Origin: Chrysopilus asiliformis
Lineage: Eukaryota; Arthropoda; Insecta; Diptera; Rhagionidae
NCBI GenBank assembly: GCA_964034945.1
Contig: OZ035961.1
Location: 42,188,184-42,252,183, forward strand
Length of the DNA: 64,000 bases
Direction of reading: 5' to 3'
The number at the start of each line of letters is the position of its first letter. Position 1 is the first letter of the stretch. Both the position numbers and the translations under genes were made by a program. The notes under the pieces are model-generated. The model worked only from the letters and a program-made list of their open reading frames with translations, did not search any database and had not been told where the DNA came from. Shown here piece after piece: positions 24,801 through 32,525 of the stretch.

Positions 24801-27800
24801 GGAAACTTGAGATATAACAAACACATTTTCTGCTCAAGTGAATTGTAGCTACTGAATTACTATACTTTTCCATTGTGTATGGACATTGCAGGAATCACTA
24901 CGATTGTTGGGTTTTAACCCTCTATTTATTCGGAGGAACCGAGCTTACTTTATTAACACTTGCGCAAATAAGAAATTTGATTTAATTAAGTGAAATAGAG
25001 AAAGATAATAGAAAGATTTTTCGCCTGTGGTTGAAAAAACAACCAATATTTTGTTTTGTAGTGTGACCAAAGGTGGACTAATTTGGAAAATATTCCGCAA
25101 AGACTATATACTTAATCGGATGTATCCATACTGGTTGCGTTAAACTGGATTTTAGCTCAACCATGTTTGAAATTTAAACTTCATCTGGAAAAACTATTCT
25201 AGTTACAGTTCCCTTTCCGAACACTTCCAACAGGCGGACAAGTCCTTTAAACCAGGGATGTGGAGTCGGAGATATTAGTTTTTGCCCGGAGTCGAAGTTG
25301 TTATAAAAATCACGACTCCGACAAAATTTAAACAATATAAATATTAAAATGGCGGAAAATTTCCGCCGCAAACACGGCGGAAAATTTATGTTGATTTTTT
25401 CAATTTCACTCAACTATTTAGTTTCAAAATTTTCAACCGACGTGATATCAGAGTTCATCTATATATATAAATATAAAAGTTATAATTGCCAATCTGGCAT
25501 TCATTCAAAACCCGTATGGTGATATTCGTATCAAAATTCGAAAAGTTGTACTAAAATTCCACTTTGAAGTCTAACTTTCCAATAAAATTTTTTAAAATTT
25601 ATTCCAATCGGATTTTGATGCATGGGAGTTTTATGTAGAATCATATCCTAAATAACTTTTATTCTTGGACTTTTTTGATAAGATGCACCGTTTTTGAGAT
25701 ATTCGCAAAAAACGTTTTCGTTCGTATGGGGTATACCCCCCTCTAATGGTCCATTTTTGCCCATTAACGAACTTAGCCTTGCATTTTACGAAAAACGAAT
25801 CTGCGTAAAATTTCAAGTCTGTAGCTCAATCCGTGCCACAGACGGACAGACAGACGGACGGACAGACGGACAGACAGATGGACAGACAGACGGACAGACA
25901 GACGGACGGACAGACGGACGGACGGACATGCAAAAATTAATTATTTTTATCATTCTAAACACACTGGTGTAATTCATTTTTTTGTGTGATGGCGGGATCT
26001 TGGCGTTACAAACGGTAAGTCAAATCTAATATACCCTTTGGTTTCACCATACCGGTATAAAAATGGGTGTTTGTCTGTTGGTCTGTCTGAGATCACAAAA
26101 CTCAAAAACTACGGGACCGATTTTAACTCGGTTTTTTTGCAAAATGATCTGCGTTGCCAGGAGAAGGTTTTTAGTTATGTCAGATTTTCAAAATTCGAAA
26201 CAGAAGGTCCTGTAAGGATAACGCAAATATCCTTTTTCCCGTTTTCCCCGGGAAAATCGGCATTAGGGGTTTTTGAGGTCACCGATCACGAATCCGGTGT
26301 TGGAATTTCAAAATGCGAAACAGAAGGTTCTGTATGGATAACGTTTTTTCCCAAAATTTTTAAAATTTATACAAAAAACTTTAAGCTATGGCAACGTAAG
26401 ATCTGCTAGTAAATTATATTTTTCATATAAAGACAGACCTCCTACAACGCGAGATTTTTTGCCAGTTTGACATCGAAAATGCCTCGTAAAGCGCGTACGT
26501 TTGAACTGTCAAAATTGGTATGGAAAATCTTTACGCGATCCACATAAATGTACCCGACAATTTAGGTGTGCAAACACCATTGTAAACTCACGCAAACGTC
26601 AAATACGGGGATTTTAAGAAATTGTGAAATTCTGCTGTAACAATAAGAACTTCTTTTGTACGATTTGTTCCCGTATATTAATTTATTTTAATTTTTTACT
26701 GATTTTCGGAATTTTTAAACTTCTAATTTTTTGGCTGATGAATTTTTTTATTGAATGAAACACTCCCTGGAAAAATACGAAAATACGCAATCTGTAAATT
26801 TTTTTTTGTGATTTTGTAATTTTATCTCGTGTTATGAATGTTTTTTATGATTTTTTTATGCAATTGCACGACACCTCAGTTTAAAAAAAATTTATGCACA
26901 TTAAATACACACGTAAGTTAAAACTATGCACATTTTTTTCGTTCCAACCTTTTTATAATTTCTTAATTATATTTAATGTTGAATTTTAGTTTTATTTTTT
27001 TTTTAACAAATTTTTACTTAAAAAAAACATCCCAAAAAAGGCAGATTTCTGTTATTAAGAAACGAATCCCCATTTTCATATAGCGTTTGTGTTTTCCAAA
27101 AAAAACCCATTTTCCAGGAACCTAACTACTGGGTTATAGGGACCCACGTGTACACGCAAACGGGTCTAGATTGGCTAATTTGGGAATCAAGTTGCCTATT
27201 TGACAAATCAAGTCATCATTTTATAAATTTAATTCATGAGTTGAGAAATCACATACGTCTAAAGGCGCCCACAGACCAGAGTTGGGCGGATTCAATTCAA
27301 AATTGAATGCATTCAAAATTCCATTCCCATTCACTTACTGAATGGTATTTGAAATTGTCACTCCATTACCATTCAGTAGTGAATGGTAGGGGAAACTGGG
27401 GCACATTCGGCAAAGGGGCACATTCGGCATTGCCATTTTCAGTATCAAGAATGCTTCAGAAAGGAGCGATCAAATACGTAAATGCACAATAATGCAATAA
27501 CTTGAATTTAAATAAAGTCTGAGAGTTCTATTTCGGCGCTCAGAAGAGCAAGAGGTATTTTTGTGTTTTTCGGAAGTTTGATGTAATTTTCCCAAGCAGG
27601 TACGTAAGGAATTTTTGAAGTCAATTTCGTCCGACGCTTAAAAAATTTCGCGCAAATAGCATTTAAAAACATTAAGTTTCAATCCCGAAAGTAGAATGCC
27701 CTTTAATTTACAGTATTTTAGATAAAAAATCTGAAAACATTTAGCTGACACTTTTGGGGCACATTCGGCTTTCGTGATTTTAAGAAGTGAGATTGAATAC

Positions 27801-30800
27801 ATCCGTGATTTTAAGAAGAGAGATTGAATTTAAATTACTAAATTTAAATTATAGATTGAATTTAAATGAATCCTGTCGGCACATTTCGATATTCCACATA
27901 ATATATTTTTAATATAAATTTCGATAACTATTTCGTGAAATAGGATTTTTCAATCATTCTTGTATGTGATATGTAATGAATTTTTATTTTATTTTAAAGA
28001 ATTAATAAAATGAATTCCAATCTAATAGTCTTTCAATTAGTAAAATCAAACAAATAACGTATATTCGCCGAATGTGCCCCTTCAAAAGCCGAATGTGCCC
28101 CGGCATGGGGTACATTCAGCAAAATGGCCTCCTTTTTAAAATTAGTAAAAATCGTATATTTCTTTAGAGCTACAAAAAAAATCTATTTCCTATTTAATAG
28201 TAAAATAATGAAAGTTTTTACAAATTTTCAAGATTTTCAAATTCATCAAACGAATTTGGCAGGAAATGACTTTGAAAAAAACCTGCCGAATGTGCCCCAG
28301 CTTCCCCTAATGGCCAAAAAATTCAACTCTCCATTCACTGAATGGGAATGTCAATCCATTTCCATTCCCATTCGATTTGAGTTGATATTTTATGATTTTA
28401 AGTGAATGGTAATTCAATTTAGTCAAATGATTTTTTTATATGGAAAAATGCTCGAAATCGATCGAAATGAGGGAAAAGTTAATTTGCCTCAAAACGACAG
28501 GACCGATTTTTATGATCCATATCACATTGGATAGGGATCAGTGTGGCCTATAGTACTAGATATGAGGCATTCTGGAAAAACCAAAATGGCGGCTGTTAGA
28601 CGACATTTTGTCCAAATTACCCCAATAAAGACCCATCAAGATGGGTATCAAATGAAAGAGCTCTGGAGGAAACTTATAAATATCCATAACATGGTTATCA
28701 AAAAAAAGAAAATGGCGACCAAACACCGTAATAAAGATCCATCAAGATGGGTATCAAATGAAAGAGTTTGGGAGGAAACTTATAAATCCCTATGTTTTAT
28801 TTTTTTTTTGAAGAAACAATTGACTTATTTTTTATTTTATTCAATTTTGCTTTCATTATCACTAATTTTTCATGAAAGCAAAATTGAATAAAATAAAAAA
28901 TAAGTCAATTGTTTCTTAAAAAAAAAAATAAAACAGGGATTTATAAGTTTCCTCCCAAACTCTTTCATTTGATACCCATCTTGATGGATCTTTATTACGG
29001 TGTTTGGTCGCCATTTTCTTTTTTTTGATAACCATGTTATGGATATTTATAAGTTTCCTCCAGAGCTCTTTCATTTGATACCCATCTTGATGGGTCTTTA
29101 TTGGGGTAATTTGGACAAAATGTCGTCTAACAGCCGCCATTTTGTTTTTTTGATACCCATGATATAGATATTTGTAAGTTTCTTCCAGAGCTCTTTCATT
29201 TGATACCCATCTTGATGGGTCTTTATTGGGGTATTTTGGACAAAATGTCGTCTAACAGCCGCCATTTTGGTTTTTTGATACCCATGATATAGATATTTGT
29301 AAGTTTCTTCCAGAGCTCTTTCATTTGATACCTATCTTGATGGGCCTTTATAGGGGTAATTTGGACAAAATGGCGTCTAACAGCCGCCATTTTGGTTTTT
29401 CCAGAATGCCTCATATCTAGTACTATAGGCCACACTGATCCCTATCCAATGTGATATGGATCATAAAAATCGGTCCTGTCGTTTTGAGGCAAATTAACTT
29501 TTCCCTCATTTCGATCGATTTCGAGCATTTTTCCATATAAAAAAATCATTTGACTAAATTGAATTACCATTCACTTAAAATCATAAAATATCAACTCAAA
29601 TCGAATGGGAATGGAAATGGATTGACATTCCCATTCAGTGAATGGAGAGTTGAATTTTTTGGCCATTACCATTCACTACTGAATGGTAATGGAGTGACAA
29701 TTTCAAATACCATTCAGTAAGTGAATGGGAATTGAAATTGAATGGGAATTGAAAACGCCCGACTATGCCACAGACTAGCAACCTTGTTGCCAACCTGGTT
29801 GTCAGCTTTTGTCCAGACCGTACAACATGGTCGACAACATCAGCCTTTCCCATCATATATTCAATGTTTTCCAATTTTTTTGATTTCAGCTCAATCATAT
29901 TTTCAACATGGCAAATCAACCACCAAAATGCCCACAGACCTTCAACATCGACTTCAACACGGCGAATTGACAACAATGTTGAGAACAAGGTTTCCTGGCC
30001 TGTGATCTGATTGCGATTTTTTCTCGAATTTCTCCGCAAATTTTATTCAGAATTGATTGTAGGAATTTTGTTCATCTATCGCAGAATAAATTCACTTAGT
30101 AAAAGTTGTCAAAATTTGAATTTATTTCGTCGATTTTGTATGAAAAAATTCCGGTTCCTGCGTCTTTCTGGAAAAAAATTCAGAATTGTTTATCGTAATG
30201 TGAATTTAGTGTGGCAGAGTAAAATGTCATATGTAAACAGCGCCTAAAAGAATTTGAAGTAATTTTTTTTTTGTGAAAAAATGAATTTTTGTGACGGTTT
30301 GCCAAGTTTAATATTATAGACATTAGAGTAAGTTCGGGTATTGTGGTACACCTTCTTTTATTTTTATAATAAATCACTAGTTTTAAAAGTAAGTATTGTG
30401 GATTTTCGTTTACGATATCTCCAAAGGCTTGCCTATAATATTCCACAGAAATGTTGGCAATCATAAACATACAAACCAAAATATGATCGAAAAAGTACAC
30501 TATTAGAAAAAGTAGTACTTAAAAAAATTGGCGGGTAATGTGGTATACTGTTTCTTCCATTCAAATATTAAATATTTGTATAGAAAAAATAGTGTGCCAC
30601 ATTAGCCGTTATCACCATGACAAACCAAAAAAATGATTTCTTACCCCACGGTTCCACTAGACTTTTTTCCAGATTGTATTTAAATCCAATCACGAAAAAA
30701 TCTAATGGAGACTCAAAAAATCTTGCATCATGATTTAAATCTCCGTACTGTCATGATTTTTTCGGCTGCTGAAAAGTAGGATTTTTTTTGACATTTGTTC

Positions 30801-32525
30801 AGTCAAATTGGCTGATTTCTAGTTGGCTGCCCTGATTACCTCCTGGTTGACATGTCTAAGTACGCTATGGAGACACGATAAAAATGAAAAATCATGATTG
30901 TAAATGCCCACGCGCTGATTTTTTTATTCGCCAAAATATGGAGTGGGGGAAAAAATCATGATTCTAAAAAGTCTAATGGAACCGTGGGGTTAGTTAAATT
31001 CGCCTCAATCCAAAAATGTTCCTTTCAAAAATCAAACGTGTTGTCTAAATAATCGTTCACTGCGTCGCAGTTAAAAAACTACTTTAAATTAGCTTTTAAA
31101 ATTCACTTTGAAAGTGGAGACAATTAAATTTTGATTGCGCTCTAAAACGTTTTTAAGAAAATTACGATATAGCCTAATAAAACATGGACTTGTCAACACC
31201 AACAATGGTTGCAGAATTTCACAAAAAACAGTTTTGTATGTTTGATCTTGCGATGCGACATCTCATATTTGAGAAATGATGGTGTACCACATTACCCGCC
31301 TATACCACAATACCCGAACTTACTCTATCATTATTCAAAAATATTTTTACACTTTCAATCATTGGAGGCCTACGTGTGTGGGGCTTTTTGTTAAGTCCCT
31401 TTCCTTACCAACTAATCAACAAATCGTTTCAATCACAACTGACAAAAGATTTGGATGTCCGCGTTTCCGTTCGTCTGTCTGCCAGTCTGTCCGTTTGTCC
31501 ATTTGTCTGTCTGTATATGAAAACCATAACGTTCGAAAAGGTTGAACTAGTGACTTGAAATTTTGTATAGTTTCGTTTCTCGTAAATGACAAGGTAAAGT
31601 TCTTGACCAGGCAACATCGGTCAAGAACTTTACCGTATTCATTCCCTCTCCCCCATACAAACGAATCAGTTTTTTACAATTTTCTCGAAAACGATGAGTC
31701 GTATTGAAAATTTTTTAAAGATAAAATGTGCCTCGAATATGATTTTACATAACTGTCCCATACATCAAAATCCAATCGGACCACTTCTTACCTGTCTCTC
31801 ATACAAATGCTTTGTTGAAAAATGTTGTCTGCCCTCATATAGAGTATTTGACAATTGCTCCGGCAATTGTAGTTTTTCTTATGTTTTTAAGAAGTTTGGC
31901 TATTCTAGGTAAAGGTTAACAGACGATTCTAACCTCAAAAACCTCTTAACTTTAAAAGTCCTCCCGTCCCGATGCACTTTTACGATCTTTTAACTTATGT
32001 GTTCCATTTGAAACTTATGCAATTTGTTTGGGGGGAGGTCACCAACACAATCTTAATGTTTGGGGAAGTTATGTCAAATTGGATTCTGAACATTTTTTGC
32101 CTTGTGCATATTTTGATCAAATTTATTGTTTCGGAGAAAATCGGGGAAAAGTTAGATTTGCATTCAAGATGGGAAGAACGACCGCTTTTTAGATGGGAAG
32201 AGAGACCGTTTTTTAGACTTAAAAACATGCATAACTCTAATTAAATATATATAAGTTTTTTTAAAATTATGTAATTTTATTTACAATTATATTTTACCTG
32301 GGCGGCCATAATCCTTTGCCTTTCATGAATCAATTCACATTTCGCGCACCTGCAATTTCTGTACGTGCAATGTTTCTTATGGCCACGCAGGCCAGAAATA
32401 ACACCATGATTGCGACATCTGGCACATTTTGGCACTCTGGGATTGAGACCCTTCAAATTTGAATCACTTTTCACAGATATTTCCGGTGAGACAGTTTTCC
32501 GACTGCTACTTGCACTGGGCAGCAT
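12670..32525 (-). CDS. dmrt93B: Dmrt transcription factor (DM + DMA domains), probably dmrt93B
   Basis: Four coding exons on the minus strand: 32525-32298, 16128-15939, 15820-15639 and 12852-12670. They join in frame (phases 0, 1, 0) to 260 codons ending in TAA. The DM domain (about residues 31-95) has both intertwined zinc sites: Cys34, Cys37, His49, Cys53 and His40, Cys58, Cys60, Cys63. It is split between RIMAAQ and VALKRQQA by intron 1. The DMA domain (about 152-187, [20 protein letters not shown]) lies in exon 3. The last exon ends in a conserved-looking [12 protein letters not shown] tail. DM proteins bind the minor groove of DNA in the nucleus and act in sexual and neural development. 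[11 protein letters not shown] and the DMA domain favour dmrt93B over dsx or dmrt11E, from memory of the families. Intron 1 is 16.2 kb and full of transposons; introns 2 and 3 are 118 bp and 2.8 kb. All four exons are intact. Confidence 0.85.
13040..13296 (-). mobile_element. Diverged DINE-like element, truncated (copy J)
   Basis: Begins AAGAAAAGCTACAATTGCCA, runs through a TTTTGATGTATGG segment and stops where copy B begins. It belongs to a second, more diverged subfamily also seen at 31440, 36318, 45478, 52004 and 59600. Confidence 0.5.
13297..13867 (-). mobile_element. DINE-1/mini-me-like element, copy B
   Basis: Full-length copy, reverse orientation. It starts ACATAACAAAAGCTATAATT, with the TTGCCAATCTGGCAA hairpin and ACCCGTACGGTGAT. 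It has a GGACGGACGGACAGACAGA tract near 13676-13711 and ends TCACCATACGGGTATA. It lies inside Dmrt intron 3. Confidence 0.75.
14863..15206. mobile_element. MITE with long terminal inverted repeats
   Basis: GCCCAACTATGATAGACATA at the left and its complement at the right form near-perfect inverted repeats of about 37 bp (through AGAACGCATATGTA), enclosing about 270 bp. No clean target duplication is seen, so the superfamily is open. It lies in Dmrt intron 3. Confidence 0.65.
15639..15820 (-). CDS. dmrt93B: Dmrt exon 3 (DMA domain)
   Basis: The acceptor TTATTTTTAG is followed by AC, which completes an Asn codon with the last base of exon 2. 182 bp. It encodes the DMA helix-rich segment and ends [11 protein letters not shown] before donor GTAAATAAA. 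Confidence 0.85.
15939..16128 (-). CDS. dmrt93B: Dmrt exon 2 (end of DM domain, linker)
   Basis: The acceptor CTTTTAG precedes GTTGCTTTGAAGCG ([15 protein letters not shown]), the recognition-tail helix of the DM domain. 190 bp, ending phase 1 before donor GTAAATCC. The linker is proline- and serine-rich ([16 protein letters not shown]). Confidence 0.85.
16587..17483 (+). mobile_element. Defective mariner (DD34D-type) element
   Basis: Terminal repeats TGGGAATAAGTTCTTAGCG / CGCTCAGAACTTATTCTCA are flanked by TA target duplications (16585-16586 and 17484-17485). The transposase starts [20 protein letters not shown] near 16745 and keeps [11 protein letters not shown]. Then a deletion joins it to [17 protein letters not shown], and later [12 protein letters not shown] with the second catalytic Asp. 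The middle of the protein, including the first catalytic Asp, is gone. The third catalytic region is rearranged by a 36-bp mirror duplication (17154-17233), and stops follow. A dead copy within Dmrt intron 1. Confidence 0.85.
17154..17233. repeat. 36-bp perfect inverted repeat inside the mariner
   Basis: Arms 17154-17189 and 17198-17233 are perfectly complementary, separated by TGATTACC. The left arm plus spacer is the transposase segment around the third catalytic Asp (SPDIAASDY), so the right arm is an inverted copy of it. Confidence 0.95.
17497..17899. mobile_element. TA-target inverted-repeat element (type 2 of four)
   Basis: TA duplications (17495-17496, 17900-17901) flank ends GGGTAAAGTATCCAGATCTG and its near-complement. 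The subterminal motif GATCTGAGCCCC recurs internally as TTCTGAGCGCCCC near 17532 and GGGGGGTCAGAACTGG near 17680. 403 bp, no coding capacity. Same overall plan as the elements at 27389, 30326 and 34416. Confidence 0.75.
18920..20521 (+). CDS. Retrotransposon ORF1 (gag-like RNA-binding protein)
   Basis: 533 codons from an ATG after a short leader. The N terminus is strongly acidic ([14 protein letters not shown], residues 4-17). Residues 123-181 contain four imperfect repeats of about 15 residues built on GGDLKKGT. A basic stretch ([12 protein letters not shown]) lies at 104-115. The C-terminal half (about 230-400) reads like the conserved domain found in ORF1 of LOA-type elements ([23 protein letters not shown], then QNPGLNT..W). 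No zinc knuckles are seen. It presumably coats element RNA. The stop is followed after 8 bp by the ORF2 ATG, so ORF2 is probably made by reinitiation or a similar mechanism. Confidence 0.85.
   Translation: MDTEDELILLEDELEEEMIFAPRNSVSRTPPQLSSEPQGPAKALGSLSPQQTTAPSINEGQRSSKTDLVATSSASGNNDYLAKSTTTGTKKGGPMCVDKSIPNKKKFFSRKERREFNCAKLAFDGGDLKLGATVSKVGGGDLKKGTITSSESDGDLVKGTIASKDHGGDLNKGSTSVSTVGFSNKRSRSPGGTPEDSKAVEKVPRMSYLAPSYSKAVASSEFRAAIIHQNASMEISKEQAKMLKDNITSAVADYIDCEDSDGVFTPLKFASYGLIRDIFVVNCQDKPTRDWLQATIEKMPCPWGEGSLEIVDYDRLPKPIRLSVFVRGTKDVSTATFLNRIRRQNPGLNTNKWRTYSRREHDNGVHLVFGVDKDSNDILESNQHRAFYLLGQITFLTTEAETEFKMRRAAAAAYSNEAKPATYSEVTKSGNAMQAALTNVATLQERLTIPIIFQAANEVKDMESCDSTNTANNPVHKDHSQNPTGSILEQSLALVNDKPSEGGSATGNGSVSQATNQETLSGCTIGSIRTHTS
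20530..24192 (+). CDS. Retrotransposon ORF2 (endonuclease, reverse transcriptase, RNase H)
   Basis: 1220 codons, uninterrupted. An apurinic-like endonuclease is at the N terminus ([34 protein letters not shown], then SDHRAISF, about residues 8-230). The reverse transcriptase begins near residue 447 ([11 protein letters not shown]), continues with FIDIEGAFD and [10 protein letters not shown], and has the YADD catalytic box near 672. RNase H starts near 941 (FTDGS), with [16 protein letters not shown] and [18 protein letters not shown] supplying the acidic catalytic residues. A CxxC..H..C motif ([18 protein letters not shown]) is near 1160. All domains keep their key residues, so this copy looks potentially functional. 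Confidence 0.95.
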   Translation: MNMDQAKVEVLQINLQHGKAATAELNRCLAKGHTLVALIQEPYYFNGKVRGLPNNLGTIIVGTNTDRPRACIWVKKNVDFIPLPHLSNKDVVAVALKSSTRDSLPQTVLISAYLPYDSIRPPPGEEWDKILQYCKLNKMPLITGCDSNAHNIVWNSSKTNNRGTALLEFLQSENLEILNKGHEPTFINRIRREIIDITFCSPDILSSIDDWHVSNHILASDHRAISFKISLKTSKPISFRNPRKADWVAFANNLQQTLASWELGELSCQNIETKSKKLEEAIVTEFHNACPISTSRGNHKTTWWNIDLQKLRQALRKQFNKAKRVNTAEQWNIFSNLQSSYKKSIRNSKRNHWKKFCGEVDSVPEAARIHKILAKDPTNQPTTFQTESGIYTSSDREAAIHLLDTHFPGHYPFRDNSSLSQIDTATADWATANKIVTREKISWAINSFAPFKSPGPDGIYPAAMQKGMDSLILPLQELYKACIATGFIPSSWGKVRVIFIPKAGKQSYYLAKSYRPISLMSFLLKTLERLVEVHLRSELQPKLTLYPMQFAYQKGKSTEAALHQLVYHIERGMACNEFVLSTFIDIEGAFDNTSFQAIREALRSKGINQTITRWIYNMLRGRQINTKIGDYEASISTVKGCPQGGVLSPLLWCLVVDELLHALNSSGILTIGYADDIVISITGKFLSTLGEILAEAITKVSVWCDNIGLSINSSKIKSVLFTNKRKIDNLKMPSLKGIQLKLYNEAKFLGVIFDKKLNWKSHVSNKVNKAISAFVQCKRAVSRTWGLSPKIVLWLYTAVIRPMVSYGAIIWWKRTTLSSVKNELNKLQRLACISITGAMRSCPTAALEVILNLLPLDLFIKEQAMLCAFRLSITGQRKSSNCSKSHISIWNDLTNKIPEAEMPIDYHIAKLHFGKKFKVILPTREEWNRNSQMVPLTSNCWFTDGSLRNEVAGAGVFHPRPAYDNITETIPLGKNVTVFQAEIVAISTCAMLICNNNPIGEEINIFSDSQAALMALNSVEMKSKLVEECFLNLQRISCNNTVSLIWVPGHSNIQGNEEADKLARQGADILPVGPAPSLLISVATIKAMIHIYSRQQHKTRWANETVGRQAKKFGCEPNPTTAKKVLGLGRTGIGPLVSVLTGHSKLNYHLHNIRLSSDPSCNLCDAEEETAEHYLCLCPFFQNRRLNTFGSRFLKPLDIGKIPPNKIYSFISGSRRFLHA
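24306..25472. other. Dmrt intron 1 sequence without recognised elements
   Basis: AT-rich, no coding signal. 25250-25390 has GAGTCGGAG / CGACTCCG words in opposite orientation and repeated GGCGGAAAATTT, suggesting a decayed inverted-repeat element. Confidence 0.4.
25473..26059 (-). mobile_element. DINE-1/mini-me-like element, copy C
   Basis: Reverse orientation: TTGCCAATCTGGCA hairpin, ACCCGTATGGTGAT, a long GACA/GACG tract (about 25850-25926, the GTCY microsatellite) and the end TCACCATACCGGTATA. It is followed directly (26060-26400) by a different repeat with GTTTGTCTGTTGGTCTGTCT, AAAACTACGGGACCGATTTT and two blocks of GAAACAGAAGGT, related in inverse orientation to 54620-55070. Confidence 0.75.
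26400..27268. other. Dmrt intron 1 sequence, nothing recognised
   Basis: Very AT-rich with many A and T runs; no coding structure, no clear terminal repeats. Confidence 0.5.
27389..28307. mobile_element. TA-target inverted-repeat element (type 1 of four)
   Basis: Inserted in the left arm of the foldback element. The intact right arm shows the empty site, and TA is duplicated (27387-27388, 28308-28309). Ends are GGGGAAACTGGGGCACATTC and near-complement. The subterminal motif GGGGCACATTCGGC recurs at about 27414 and 27755 and inverted at about 28065, 28087 and 28284. 919 bp without coding capacity. Confidence 0.85.
29023..29390 (-). repeat. Tandem repeat, about 122-bp unit, three copies
   Basis: Units share TTTCATTTGATACCCATCTT, TTTGGACAAAATGTCGTC and CAGCCGCCATTTTG, with few differences. 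The opposite arm has fewer units. A diverged single unit occurs at about 34020-34120 (TTTGGACAAAATGGAGTC). Confidence 0.85.
29776..30323. other. Dmrt intron 1 sequence
   Basis: 29776-30005 is relatively GC-rich (AACATGGTCGACAACATCAG, CTTCAACACGGCGAATTGAC) with AACAACATT-like words, but no reading frame looks coding. It may be part of a decayed repeat. Confidence 0.4.
30326..31325. mobile_element. TA-target inverted-repeat element (type 4 of four)
   Basis: TA duplications (30324-30325, 31326-31327) flank GAGTAAGTTCGGGTATTGTG and its complement. The subterminal motif recurs internally as GGGTAATGTGGTATAC near 30534 and inverted as GTACCACATTACCCG near 31282. 1000 bp including a 346-bp Harbinger-type MITE. 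Confidence 0.8.
30644..30989. mobile_element. Harbinger-type MITE nested in the type 4 element
   Basis: Ends CCCCACGGTTCCACTAGACT and near-complement; TTA duplicated on both sides (30641-30643, 30990-30992). A 3-bp TTA/TAA target is the PIF/Harbinger signature. Non-coding. Confidence 0.75.
31440..31890 (+). mobile_element. Diverged DINE-like element (copy G)
   Basis: GTCTGTCTGCCAGTCTGTCC tract, GACTTGAAATTTTGTATAG, CATCAAAATCCAATCGGACC, and a 3' end with CAATTGCTCCGGCAATTG and TTCTTATGTTTTT. A 16-bp perfect hairpin (GGTAAAGTTCTTGACC) lies at 31589-31630 and is absent from other copies. Confidence 0.55.
32298..32525 (-). CDS. dmrt93B: Dmrt exon 1 (start codon and zinc module)
   Basis: ATG at 32525-32523; 76 codons to CAG, then donor GTAAAAT. 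It carries all zinc ligands of the DM domain. The position of the intron right after MAAQ matches the in-frame continuation VALKRQQA at the next exon. Confidence 0.9.

Larger units (their letters stand above)
27277..29767. mobile_element. hAT-type foldback element with long palindromic arms
   Basis: An exact 8-bp duplication CCACAGAC (27269-27276 and 29768-29775) flanks ends CAGAGTTGGGCG / CGCCCGACTATG. Nearly the whole interior is one large inverted repeat centred near 28865: words of the left arm (ATTCACTTACTGAATGG, CAAAATGGCGGCTGTTAGAC, CAATTGACTTATTTTTTATT) recur in reverse in the right arm. The right arm is longer because a unit of about 122 bp is repeated (29023-29390). The left arm is split by another element (27389-28307). 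No transposase. The 8-bp duplication suggests hAT mobilisation. Confidence 0.85.

Noticed and set aside
25840..25930. CRISPR-like array
   Set aside because: Units are 4 bp and without spacers; it is a simple microsatellite in a eukaryotic genome.
28541..29435. Repeated frames reading [15 protein letters not shown]
   Set aside because: They come from the 122-bp tandem unit in the foldback element, present in both arms; not a gene family.
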